From assembly GCA_022340665.1 (NCBI GenBank), contig JAJDNM010000010.1, forward strand, positions 1 through 64,000: a DNA stretch of 64,000 nucleotides. The letters are read 5' to 3'. Position numbers and translations under genes: made by a program. Positions 25,969 through 34,089 of this stretch are shown here, piece after piece; the stretch's first letter is position 1, and every line of letters starts with the position of its first letter. The stretch is from Acidobacteriota bacterium (GTDB lineage Bacteria; Acidobacteriota; Thermoanaerobaculia; Thermoanaerobaculales; Sulfomarinibacteraceae). The notes under the pieces were generated by a model. It saw nothing but the letters and a program-made list of their open reading frames with translations, had not been told where the DNA came from and did not search any database.

Positions 25969-26418
25969 CTACTCTTCCACGGTCTTCTGCTCGGACAACA
26001 AGTAAATAAACTTGACCTTCGATTGCTTGAGAGCGTCGAGCACCGCATCCACGTGTTCATACGGCACCTGCTCATCTGCCTTTATGATGAACTCCTTGTT
26101 GGGGTTCCGCGCCACCTCTGTCGAGGCAAATGTCACCACTTCTTCGTTGGTGCTGACAGGCAAGGACATCTCTTCGCCCGTGGAAACGCGCACTGTCAAT
26201 GGCGCTGTGAGATCGTCCGGCGGAGCAATCGAGATTACCGCTGCTTTTTCGGGGACCTTGATACGAACCCAGGTGTCCGGGAGATCCATCTTCGTGCGGT
26301 CGACCTCGACCTTGTAAGTGAGCACGAAGAACACGATGAGCAGGAACACGATATCCGCCATCGATGCGGTGAAAATCTGTGCTGCATCTTTGCGCTCTCT
26401 ACCGCGGATGAGTGCCAT
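25969..26418 (-). CDS. exbD: ExbD/TolR-family protein, first copy
   Basis: The 149-residue protein has one membrane helix (MADIVFLLIVFFVLTYK) with the conserved Asp just inside it, and a periplasmic ExbD domain ending with VDAVLDALKQSKVKFIYLLS. Length is close to normal ExbD (about 140). With ExbB it should use the proton gradient to power TonB. The two copies share the ADIxFLL helix start but otherwise differ, so they are not a recent duplication. It follows exbB by 14 bases. Confidence 0.88.
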   Translation of the reverse strand: MALIRGRERKDAAQIFTASMADIVFLLIVFFVLTYKVEVDRTKMDLPDTWVRIKVPEKAAVISIAPPDDLTAPLTVRVSTGEEMSLPVSTNEEVVTFASTEVARNPNKEFIIKADEQVPYEHVDAVLDALKQSKVKFIYLLSEQKTVEE

Positions 26419-26432
26419 CTGCGGACTCCCTT

Positions 26433-27089
26433 CTAGGCCTGGCCTTCGCCTCCCTGACTGTAACGCTGGCTGTCCATCTCGGTGAAGGTCTCGATCAACA
26501 TGTTCGATGCGGTCTCAATGTCACGCACGAAACGAGTGATCTTTGTTGTGTACCAGTTGTAGGTCAGCTGTGCAGGAATTGCGATGATGAGACCGGTGGC
26601 GGTAGTGATCAACGCCTCCGAAATGCCGACCGCGACTGCGGCGGGGTTGGTAAGACCTTGCTCAGCAAGAGTCGCAAAGGATTTGATCATGCCGGCAACC
26701 GTGCCGAGGAAGCCGAGCATCGGCGCGACGTTCGCTGTGGTTGCGAGCACGCCGAGGCGCTTCTCAAGCCGATCGAGCTCATAGAGCGCAGCATTCTCGA
26801 TTGTTTTCTCGATGTCCTCACGGGGGTGACCATAGCGCAGCAGACCGGCCTTCATCACCGAGGCCACTGGGCCCTTGCTCTGCTCGCAGATCTTGATCGC
26901 TTCCTTGACGTTATGATTGACCAGCAATGCCTTTCGGATCTTGGTCAAGAACTCGGGGACGTTAATCTTGGCCTTCGAGAACACGATGAAGCGTTCGATG
27001 GCCACGGTTGCCGCCAGCACCGAGAAGAAAAGAAGCGGCCACATGAAGATACCACCCTGGCGAAAATACTCTGCTACCTGTCCAGTCAC
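26433..27089 (-). CDS. exbB: ExbB/TolQ/MotA-family proton channel protein
   Basis: The 218-residue protein has three membrane helices: near 15-35, then a pair near 130-155 and 165-190. The conserved features are the ERxIVFSKAK cytoplasmic start, the RLEKRLGVLATTANVAPMLGFLGTVAGMI motif and the final helix. It forms the pentameric stator with ExbD dimers in the inner membrane. The GTG start has a good GGAGGAGG upstream. It is the first gene of the operon. TonB rather than Tol function is preferred because tonB follows and no tolA, tolB or pal gene is present. Confidence 0.88.
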   Translation of the reverse strand: MTGQVAEYFRQGGIFMWPLLFFSVLAATVAIERFIVFSKAKINVPEFLTKIRKALLVNHNVKEAIKICEQSKGPVASVMKAGLLRYGHPREDIEKTIENAALYELDRLEKRLGVLATTANVAPMLGFLGTVAGMIKSFATLAEQGLTNPAAVAVGISEALITTATGLIIAIPAQLTYNWYTTKITRFVRDIETASNMLIETFTEMDSQRYSQGGEGQA

Positions 27090-27269
27090 GGTCTTGCCTC
27101 CTCCTGGTTAGAGTCCTCAAGCGCGGAAAGGTTCCAGACCCATCCATATCCCATTTCACACCGGCCTTTCAACCCCCAAACGAGCGTTCGCGGGTTTCGC
27201 GTCGATGCGACCTGTTATGCCTCATTCGAAAATGAAGGCAGGGCATCGTAGCATGAGCCCCTGGGGGCG

Positions 27270-27755
27270 TCAACGAGATGTTCTGGATGCCCCAAAGTGA
27301 ATATGTGTGAGTGCTATCGCCATGGCGTCCGCAGCATCGTGTGGCGGAGCCTTCGCAAGCTGGAGGAGTCGCACAACCATGTACGAAATCTGCTGCTTAT
27401 CGGCTCGACCATAACCGACAACCGCGGACTTGATCTGCGCCGGGCTGTAGGATTCGACAGGCAGGTCGAGCTCGCCAAGCACAGCCAGGATCACCCCCCG
27501 GCTTTCGGCGAGTGCGAGACCGGTTTTCGGATTGAGACCGGAGAAAGAGGACTCCACGGCGGCGCAATCCGGTGAAAGTTTTCCAGCGGTCTCCGCCAGT
27601 CGCCGCTGCAAGTCGGCGAGCCGTTGGTGCCTGTGCTCCCCGCGCGGGCGGATGACGCCGAAACGTTCGAGTCGGTATCGATTTCCTTCGCTCACGACCA
27701 GTGCCCAGCCGGTGGCCCTGGATCCGGGGTCGATGCCAAGGACACGCACAGCCAT
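27270..27755 (-). CDS. ruvC: Holliday junction resolvase RuvC
   Basis: The 161-residue nuclease cuts four-way DNA junctions during recombination. The catalytic acids are visible: Asp9 in LGIDPGSRATGWA, Glu in CAAVESSFSGLNPKTGLALAESRG, and the closing HDAADAMAIAL pair. Length matches the family (about 160-175). It lies 12 bases after yebC, the usual partner; ruvA and ruvB are not in the window. The 180 bases between it and exbB carry no gene I can support, only a weak TTGAAA/TATGGA promoter-like pair for exbB. Confidence 0.95.
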   Translation of the reverse strand: MAVRVLGIDPGSRATGWALVVSEGNRYRLERFGVIRPRGEHRHQRLADLQRRLAETAGKLSPDCAAVESSFSGLNPKTGLALAESRGVILAVLGELDLPVESYSPAQIKSAVVGYGRADKQQISYMVVRLLQLAKAPPHDAADAMAIALTHIHFGASRTSR

Positions 27756-27767
27756 GCCGAACCGCTA

Positions 27768-28523
27768 TCAACCTTCGGTCAGGAGCTCGTCGTCGACATC
27801 GAAATTGGCCCACACATTCTGTACGTCGTCGTGGTCGTCGAACGCTTCCATCAGACGAATCATCTGTTGGGCAGGCTTCCCTTCGAGGCGGGTGGTGCTT
27901 GAAGGCTCCATTTCCATCTGTGCGGCTTCGATGACGAGCTTTTTGTTGGCGGCTTCCAGGCTGTCCTTGACGCTGTGTAGCTCGTCGGGTGAGGTGTAGA
28001 TCCGATAGTAGTCCTGATCCTCCGTGTCGAGATCTTCGGCTCCGGCTTCCAGCGCGAGTTCCATGATTTCGTCCTCGTCGATCTCATCCGATCGAGGGAC
28101 CAGGAGCAAACCCTTGCGCGCAAACAGCCACGAGACGCAACCGTTCTCGCCGAGATTTCCGCCGTGCTTCGAAAAGAGGTGGCGAATCTCGGGCGTCGTG
28201 CGATTGCGGTTGTCGGTCAGAATCTCCAGCATCACGGCGACTCCTCCGGGCCCGTAACCCTCGAAGCTGACCTCCTCATACGCCACCCCGTCGAGATCAC
28301 CGGTGCCACGGTCTATCGCCCGTTTGATGTTGTCCGCAGGCATATTGGCAGCCTTCGCTGCGGCCACGCCAGCGCGAAGCCTGGGATTGCTCTCAGGATC
28401 GCCTCCACCCTCGCGAGCGGCGACGGTGATCTCGCGAATGATCTTGGTGAAGAGCTTGCCGCGCTTGGCGTCAGCTCGCCCCTTTTTGTGCTTGATCGTG
28501 CTCCATTTGTTGTGACCCGACAT
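27768..28523 (-). CDS. yebC: YebC/PmpR-family protein
   Basis: The 251-residue protein matches YebC along its length, with the start SGHNKWSTIKHKKGRADAKRG, DNIKRAIDRGTG, the YEGYGPGGVAVM-like stretch (here FEGYGPGGVAVMLE) and NGCVSWLF. Members were first described as transcription regulators; recent work on YebC2/TACO1 links the family to translation of stalled polyproline sequences. Which applies here is unknown. It heads the yebC-ruvC pair with a TATAAT-type -10 element 57 bases upstream. Confidence 0.94.
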   Translation of the reverse strand: MSGHNKWSTIKHKKGRADAKRGKLFTKIIREITVAAREGGGDPESNPRLRAGVAAAKAANMPADNIKRAIDRGTGDLDGVAYEEVSFEGYGPGGVAVMLEILTDNRNRTTPEIRHLFSKHGGNLGENGCVSWLFARKGLLLVPRSDEIDEDEIMELALEAGAEDLDTEDQDYYRIYTSPDELHSVKDSLEAANKKLVIEAAQMEMEPSSTTRLEGKPAQQMIRLMEAFDDHDDVQNVWANFDVDDELLTEG

Positions 28524-28579
28524 TACGCCTCCCCGTCCTCCCGCGGCACCAAATGGTCGAAACGAACAGAAGGAATCGC

Positions 28580-28585
28580 ATTATA
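28580..28585 (-). promoter_or_regulatory. Candidate -10 element of yebC-ruvC
   Basis: ATTATA reads TATAAT on the minus strand, a perfect -10 hexamer 57 bases before yebC. No good -35 hexamer lies 16-18 bases further upstream, so the promoter is only partly supported. Confidence 0.4.
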
Positions 28586-28684
28586 GCGCCCTGCCGTTGA
28601 TACTCTGAGGAGTCGGAGCCGGGCAGGTGAAATCCACCAACTATAGAGGCGCTGAGGCGGAGGATGAGACACGGCCGTCCACGG

Positions 28685-28712
28685 TTGACTTTGCAACCCT
28701 GTGACAGATAAT
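28685..28712 (+). promoter_or_regulatory. Sigma-70-type promoter of the Ser/Thr kinase gene
   Basis: TTGACT (28685-28690) and GATAAT (28707-28712) each match five of six consensus bases with a 16-base spacer. They lie 45 bases before the TTG start, with the Shine-Dalgarno-like GAGGGCGGA between. Confidence 0.55.
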
Positions 28713-28756
28713 GAGGTCAGGGCTCTTCGACCAGCGAAGAGATCGAGGGCGGATCA

Positions 28757-31732
28757 TTGAGCACGAAAATTCTCCTTGTCGAATACGACCCGCGCAGCGT
28801 GGAGCACGTGAAGACGGCTCTCGCCGGTCCCGAATTTCTCCTCGAAATCGCGGACTCGACTGACGCTGCCGTCGATCGTTGTGCCAACTTCGAGCCCACA
28901 ATTGTCATCATTACCTCGGTGCTCCCCAAGGTGAAGATCGAGGATGCGATCACGCAGCTTCGCGCCCGCGCGGGACTGCGCGCCACGCCGTTCCTCATTC
29001 TCATGTCCGGCTACCAGGGAGATAACCCGCGTGAGGACGCGGTTCGTTACGGTGCGCAGGACATACTCGAACGCCCGTTTGGCGCTGAAATTCTCCGCAA
29101 TCGAGTCGAGAAGCTTGCCCTCGATGCGCCGAGCCCGGCGGCGACTCAGGCAATTCCGCAGGAAATGCTCGAAACTCTACGTCGCAACGCCGGACTTTCC
29201 AATGGCAAAGACGGGCCGATAACGTCCGACGATCTCTTCGGCGACATCCTGTCGGACATGGAAGGTGGCGAACGGCAGCCGGTCCAGCCACCCGCGGACG
29301 TGGTCCAGAAACGTTCCAAGCCTGCTCCTGAGATGCCCCCGAGGGCGGTCGAAGTCAAACCTCCGAAGCCGGCAGCGGCCGAAGAGAAACCAGCGGCGAC
29401 CGAAGGAGGAACAGGCAAGGCGTCTGATGTCGATGATGTGCTTGCTGAGATTCTGAAAGACGATACCCCAACGCCACCGCAAAGCACGCCGTCATCGGCG
29501 GACGAGGACGTGGACAAGCTGCTTTCCGAAACCTTGTCCGGCATGGATATCGCGGCGCTCAGGAAGGAGGCAGCCCCGCGTGCCGCCGATTCGAAGCGGC
29601 CGCCGAAGCCCGAATCTCCACCTAAACTGGCCACTCCACCCACTGCGAAACCCTCGGGTTCCGCCCCAGAGCCAACCCCCGTGGCCCCCAAGAAGGTAGC
29701 CCGGGGAGCGGAGACCCCTGCGAAACCGCCAGCTGCGGACGCGCCCCCCCGGGTTGAGGAGGAGACTCCGGTCACGCCAAGACCGTCCCCTTCCCCTGAG
29801 GGTTCGGCGCCGTTGGGTAGGGAGTTTGGCCAATACGTCATCGAGGAGCACATTGCCACCGGCGGCATGGCGGATGTCTACAAAGCCCGCATGATGGGCA
29901 TGGAGGGGTTCCAAAAGACTGTCGCCATCAAGAGAATCCTATCCAGCCTCACTGATAGCGATGAATTCGTCCGGATGTTCATTGATGAGGCGAAACTGGC
30001 CGCCCAACTCAACCACAACAACATCATTCACATCTACGATCTCGGCAAGATCGACCGGTCGCATTACATCGCGATGGAGTATATCGATGGCCGGGATCTT
30101 CGATCGATCCTCGAGGAATGCCGCAAGCGCGGCGTGAGGATGCCGATCGAGCTTGCAATTTATATCACCGACTTGCTGGCATCCGCCCTCGAATACGCCC
30201 ACAAGAAGCACGATTTCGAGGACCGGGCTTTAGGCCTTGTCCACAGGGACGTCTCGCCGCAAAACGTGCTCATCTCGTACGACGGCGATGTGAAGCTCTG
30301 CGATTTCGGCATCGCCAAAGCGGCGACCAAGGCAACCCAGACCAGGGCCGGAGCCCTCAAGGGCAAGCTACAGTACATGTCACCCGAGCAGGCCTGGGGT
30401 AAGGACATCGATCACCGGTCGGACATCTTTTCGCTCGGCCTTGTTCTCTACGAAATGCTCACCAGCGAGCAGGTTTTCACCGGCACCTCCGAGCTTTCGG
30501 TCCTCGAGCAGGTGCGAGATCCAATCATCACCGCACCGTCGATGAAGAACGCTGAGGTCGACGCGGAGATCGACCGGATCGTGTTCCTGGCCCTCAACGC
30601 CGAACGTGACGATCGCTATCAATCGGCGGAAGATCTGAAGCGAGATCTCGAAAAACTCGTGCGCAACAGGGGGTGGTCGGCAGATTGCTCTACCCTCGTA
30701 GCGTTTCTGAGGAGCATCGATGCGGACGCTGCGGCCGCGGCAACCAGCGATGCCGCATCTCCCGAGCCCGAGCTCACGACTCCGCCTCCGGAATCTCAAC
30801 AACCGCCTCCTCCCTCCGAACCACCTACTGGCGGCGGCGCAGAGACACCGCCCCCGATCGAGCCTGATGATGCTTCCCATGGTGACGATGGCTTCGCCCA
30901 CATGCCGACAGATGCCAAGCCAGCGGTGGATGAGGTCGGCCTCGGATTCGAAGATTCCGGGATCGTAATCCAGCCCACCAGGTCTGACTCCGACGGGAAA
31001 CGCGTGTGGGGAATCCTCGGAGCCATCGCTCTGGTGTTGGTTCTTGCAGGTGCCGGATGGTGGTGGTTCTTCGGCCGCGAGGGATCAGATTCGAGGGCGA
31101 CTCGGGGGGCTGTGCCGATCGGTTCGTTGCCAACAGAAACACCCTCTCCGGTACCGACGACCGGATTGATGTCGGAGGAGGAAATGATCAACCGCGCTCG
31201 CGAAGTGGCGGCCGAGGAAATTACCAGGCAGGAAGAGGCACTTCGCGAGCGCATCGAAGAGGAGTTCCCGACTCCGACCCCTGTACCACCGACTCCGACC
31301 CCTACCGAAACACCGACCGAGGTGCCAACGGAGACCCCGACCCCGGCGCCGACCGACACGCCTACCCGCGTACCGGCGACGGCGACACCAACGCCGATTC
31401 CGCCTACAGCAACGCCCTCGGTTCGCGAGGGCGACATCGTTGTTCAGGGTCCGGGGGTTGTTCCACCTGTCGTGATCTATCAAGAGTCACCCTCGTATCC
31501 CGCCATGGCGGAAAGGGCGCGAGCCGAGGGGTTGGTCGAGGTCGAGGCGCTGGTCGGAATCAACGGGTCTGTCGAAGAGGTTCGAATCACCAGAGTAGAA
31601 GGACGAAACCTTGGTTTCGAGGATGCGACTGAAGAGGCCGTGATGAACTGGCGATACAGGCCTGCGACCAGCGACGGCGTCCGAGTTCGCATGTGGGTGA
31701 CGATTCGGGTACCGTTCAGAATCCAGCAATAA
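28757..31732 (+). CDS. Ser/Thr protein kinase with degenerate receiver and periplasmic TonB-like domain
   Basis: The 991-residue protein has four parts. First (3-120) is a receiver fold in which the phosphorylated Asp is Thr53 (IIITSVLP-like tract) and the conserved Lys is Arg106 (ERPF), so it should not accept phosphate. A long Pro/Glu/Ala linker follows. Residues 357-640 form a Hanks-type kinase with VAIK Lys392, HRD Asp498 and DFG Asp516, all intact. After a second linker and one membrane helix (about 749-770), a Thr/Pro-rich stalk of about 50 residues leads to a TonB C-terminal domain (about 905-990: PSYPAMAERARAEGLVEVEALV). The start is TTG. The layout suggests signalling between envelope and cytoplasm. 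It is followed by a small coiled-coil gene. Confidence 0.9.
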   Translation: MSTKILLVEYDPRSVEHVKTALAGPEFLLEIADSTDAAVDRCANFEPTIVIITSVLPKVKIEDAITQLRARAGLRATPFLILMSGYQGDNPREDAVRYGAQDILERPFGAEILRNRVEKLALDAPSPAATQAIPQEMLETLRRNAGLSNGKDGPITSDDLFGDILSDMEGGERQPVQPPADVVQKRSKPAPEMPPRAVEVKPPKPAAAEEKPAATEGGTGKASDVDDVLAEILKDDTPTPPQSTPSSADEDVDKLLSETLSGMDIAALRKEAAPRAADSKRPPKPESPPKLATPPTAKPSGSAPEPTPVAPKKVARGAETPAKPPAADAPPRVEEETPVTPRPSPSPEGSAPLGREFGQYVIEEHIATGGMADVYKARMMGMEGFQKTVAIKRILSSLTDSDEFVRMFIDEAKLAAQLNHNNIIHIYDLGKIDRSHYIAMEYIDGRDLRSILEECRKRGVRMPIELAIYITDLLASALEYAHKKHDFEDRALGLVHRDVSPQNVLISYDGDVKLCDFGIAKAATKATQTRAGALKGKLQYMSPEQAWGKDIDHRSDIFSLGLVLYEMLTSEQVFTGTSELSVLEQVRDPIITAPSMKNAEVDAEIDRIVFLALNAERDDRYQSAEDLKRDLEKLVRNRGWSADCSTLVAFLRSIDADAAAAATSDAASPEPELTTPPPESQQPPPPSEPPTGGGAETPPPIEPDDASHGDDGFAHMPTDAKPAVDEVGLGFEDSGIVIQPTRSDSDGKRVWGILGAIALVLVLAGAGWWWFFGREGSDSRATRGAVPIGSLPTETPSPVPTTGLMSEEEMINRAREVAAEEITRQEEALRERIEEEFPTPTPVPPTPTPTETPTEVPTETPTPAPTDTPTRVPATATPTPIPPTATPSVREGDIVVQGPGVVPPVVIYQESPSYPAMAERARAEGLVEVEALVGINGSVEEVRITRVEGRNLGFEDATEEAVMNWRYRPATSDGVRVRMWVTIRVPFRIQQ

Positions 31733-31743
31733 AGGGAGGGGAC

Positions 31744-31971
31744 ATGTCAGAACTGACAGATGCCCAAAGAAAGTTTTACGAAGATGCGCTCGAGCAGACG
31801 AAGACGGAAATTCAGGACCTCGAGGGTCAAATCCAGGTTGAACTCGGGAAAGTGAAGGAAAAAATCTCTGATTTGCAGAGTGCTCAGAAGGCCGCAAGGC
31901 AGATGTACGATGCCGCCTGCCAGCGTCTCGGAATTCCGAACGATCTAGAAAATCCCGAGTCCGGGGGCTGA
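31744..31971 (+). CDS. Small coiled-coil protein
   Basis: The 75-residue protein is almost entirely heptad-like: KFYEDALEQTKTEIQDLEGQ, then QVELGKVKEKISDLQSAQ, suggesting a helical hairpin or dimer. The ending PNDLENPESGG is probably flexible. There is no signal peptide or catalytic motif and I do not recognise a family. A strong GGGAGGGG Shine-Dalgarno sequence and a gap of only 11 bases after the kinase gene suggest it is expressed with the kinase and may be its partner or substrate. Confidence 0.75.
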   Translation: MSELTDAQRKFYEDALEQTKTEIQDLEGQIQVELGKVKEKISDLQSAQKAARQMYDAACQRLGIPNDLENPESGG

Positions 31972-32098
31972 TAGGCTGCACGTCACGAAGTTGAGCACCG
32001 CCACCGTCGGGGTGCGGAAGCCAAGAGGGTATACAATTACCAGTCGCTCATGACGGGTCAGCGCATGAGTGTTCTTTCTTGGGGGGGCGGAGCGTTTG

Positions 32099-32899
32099 AT
32101 GGCCAACAGCAAGAGTAGATCCCAGGGTTTGTGGGTCAAGTGCTCCGATTGTGGGGAAATTCTGTATCACCGCGAGGTGACCAACAATTTCCACGTCTGT
32201 CCTCGCTGTGGATATCACTTCAGGATTTCTGCCGATCTCCGGCTTGGAATGCTCTTCGACAACGGGAAGTACAAGCGCCTCTTCGGCAAGATTCGCTCGT
32301 CGGACCCGCTCGGATTCGTGGACTCCAAGCCCTATCCGGACCGGCTCAAGGTCTATAACAAAAAGTTCGCCGGATCGGATGCGGTGGTTATCGCACAGGG
32401 CGAGATACACAAGGTCCCTGCAATCGTTGCCGCCATGGAGTACGGATTCATGGGTGGATCGATGGGTTCAGCGGTGGGAGAAAAGCTGACCCGGGCTATC
32501 GAACGTTGCATCGACCGCAAGCTGCCACTCATCATCGTGTCTTGCTCGGGTGGAGCGAGGATGCAAGAGGGCATCCTGTCCTTGATGCAACTCGGGAAGG
32601 TGTCGGCCGCTCTCGCCCGTCTGCGGGAGAAGCGGCTCCCGTATGTATCGATCCTCACCGACCCCACCACCGGAGGGGTGACTGCGAGCTTCGCGATGTT
32701 GGGCGACCTGAATATTGCGGAACCAGGCGCCCTTATCGGATTTGCCGGCCCGCGGGTCATCGAACAGACGATCCGCCAGACCCTGCCCGAGGGTTTCCAG
32801 AGATCGGAGTTTCTACTCGAGCATGGCATGCTGGACATGGTTGTTCCGCGGCCTGAACTCAAGGGCACTGTCTCTCGATGTCTATCGATGCTGCGCTGA
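32099..32899 (+). CDS. accD: Acetyl-CoA carboxylase carboxyltransferase subunit beta
   Basis: The 266-residue protein is the beta half of the enzyme that moves carboxyl from biotin to acetyl-CoA, the first step of fatty-acid synthesis. The zinc ribbon is formed by Cys15, Cys18, Cys34 and Cys37, followed by the crotonase-like fold with GEKLTRAIE, CSGGARMQEG, TDPTTGGVTASFA and GFAGPRVIEQT. ATG 32099 gives the usual short N-terminus before the zinc ribbon; GGAG lies ten bases upstream. It overlaps folC by 22 bases; the accD-folC pairing is common in bacteria. accA is not in the window. Confidence 0.95.
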   Translation: MANSKSRSQGLWVKCSDCGEILYHREVTNNFHVCPRCGYHFRISADLRLGMLFDNGKYKRLFGKIRSSDPLGFVDSKPYPDRLKVYNKKFAGSDAVVIAQGEIHKVPAIVAAMEYGFMGGSMGSAVGEKLTRAIERCIDRKLPLIIVSCSGGARMQEGILSLMQLGKVSAALARLREKRLPYVSILTDPTTGGVTASFAMLGDLNIAEPGALIGFAGPRVIEQTIRQTLPEGFQRSEFLLEHGMLDMVVPRPELKGTVSRCLSMLR

Positions 32900-34089
32900 A
32901 GCTCAGAGGCCGCCCGGCCGGCCGGATCAGACCACAACTCGACGGCTTGAGGCGGGTTCTGCGGGAGATGGGCAACCCACAACGCGATTTTTCTTCAATC
33001 CTGGTGGTTGGCACCAACGGCAAGGGCTCCACGGCGGCGATGCTGGAAGCGATTCTGCGGGCGCACGAACTCGACACCGGGCTCTTCACCTCGCCGCACC
33101 TCGTGCGGATAGAAGAGAGGATCCGGCTCAACGGTCGACCGATCGAGGAGTCGATGCTCTCTCGGGAACTCGCGCGCCTGGACGATTATCCGGAGCTTAC
33201 CTATTTCGAAGCGCTCACCGCAGCAGCCTTTGCGATATTCGCGGATGCCGGCGTCGATGTAGCCGTTCTCGAAGCCGGAATGGGAGGTTCTTGGGATGCC
33301 ACTCGCCTGGCGGAAAGCGGGATCGCGGGTATCACCAACGTTGGCACGGACCACGGCAAATGGCTGGGTCGAGAGCCCTCCACCATCGCTCGTGACAAAG
33401 GGCGGGCGCTGGCCGCCGCAGGGCGTTCGGTGATCGGGCCCGGAGTGGATAGGGCCCTTGTTGCCGAGCTTGACGCGCCGCACGCGGTCGCCGCCGAAAC
33501 CATCGTTCAATCCGACAACCACAGCCCGGGGCTGCTCAGGTTGAAATGGGGTCGGCTCGCGCTGGATGTTCGCCCATCGCTCTCCGGGAGATTTCAGGTC
33601 GATAATCTCCGGCTCGCCGTAGCGCTCGCGATCGAGGCAGAAAAAGCCGGCTTCGTGGACCTCGACGCTGACCGCATGCGGTCAGCGCTGGAGGCGGTGG
33701 ACTGGCCCGGCCGTCTCAGTAGGCACCGGGTCGCGGGACGCGAAATCCTGATTGACTGCGCACACAACCTTGAGGCCGCCGAAGCCCTCGCACAGCACCT
33801 CGGCACCCTCAACATGCGATACAATCTCCTCTTCTCCTGCCTCGACGACAAGCCGGTGGCCGAGATGGCGGAAGTGTTAAGGCCGCAGGTTGGCGACGTC
33901 GCTGTGTATCGCCTTGACGATGACCGTGCGATGTCGGTCGAAGGTCTCGTGGCGGCGTTCCCGGAAGCCGTTGTCGCAGCCGACGCGTTTTCTGCCCTCG
34001 ATCTCCTGCGTGATCCGGTGATGGCCGCTGGCAGCATGCGCGTCGCCGGCGACCTCCTCGCCGATGCGAATTCGGTGGCCCGCTCATGA
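32878..34089 (+). CDS. folC: Folylpolyglutamate synthase / dihydrofolate synthase
   Basis: The 403-residue Mur-ligase-fold enzyme adds glutamate tails to folates and may also make dihydrofolate. It shows the P-loop GTNGKGSTAAM, the FTSPHLVRIEERI segment with folate contacts, VLEAGMGGSWDATR, NVGTDHGKWLG and the C-terminal DCAHNLEAAEAL. The start lies within accD, 22 bases before its stop, so translation is coupled. Its stop overlaps the dgt start (ATGA). Folate metabolism also appears in the nearby glyA. Confidence 0.93.
   Translation: MSIDAALKLRGRPAGRIRPQLDGLRRVLREMGNPQRDFSSILVVGTNGKGSTAAMLEAILRAHELDTGLFTSPHLVRIEERIRLNGRPIEESMLSRELARLDDYPELTYFEALTAAAFAIFADAGVDVAVLEAGMGGSWDATRLAESGIAGITNVGTDHGKWLGREPSTIARDKGRALAAAGRSVIGPGVDRALVAELDAPHAVAAETIVQSDNHSPGLLRLKWGRLALDVRPSLSGRFQVDNLRLAVALAIEAEKAGFVDLDADRMRSALEAVDWPGRLSRHRVAGREILIDCAHNLEAAEALAQHLGTLNMRYNLLFSCLDDKPVAEMAEVLRPQVGDVAVYRLDDDRAMSVEGLVAAFPEAVVAADAFSALDLLRDPVMAAGSMRVAGDLLADANSVARS

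Noticed and set aside
31260-31420. Thr/Pro-rich run as a possible tandem DNA repeat
   Set aside because: The repetition is at the protein level, a periplasmic stalk; the DNA is not a regular repeat.
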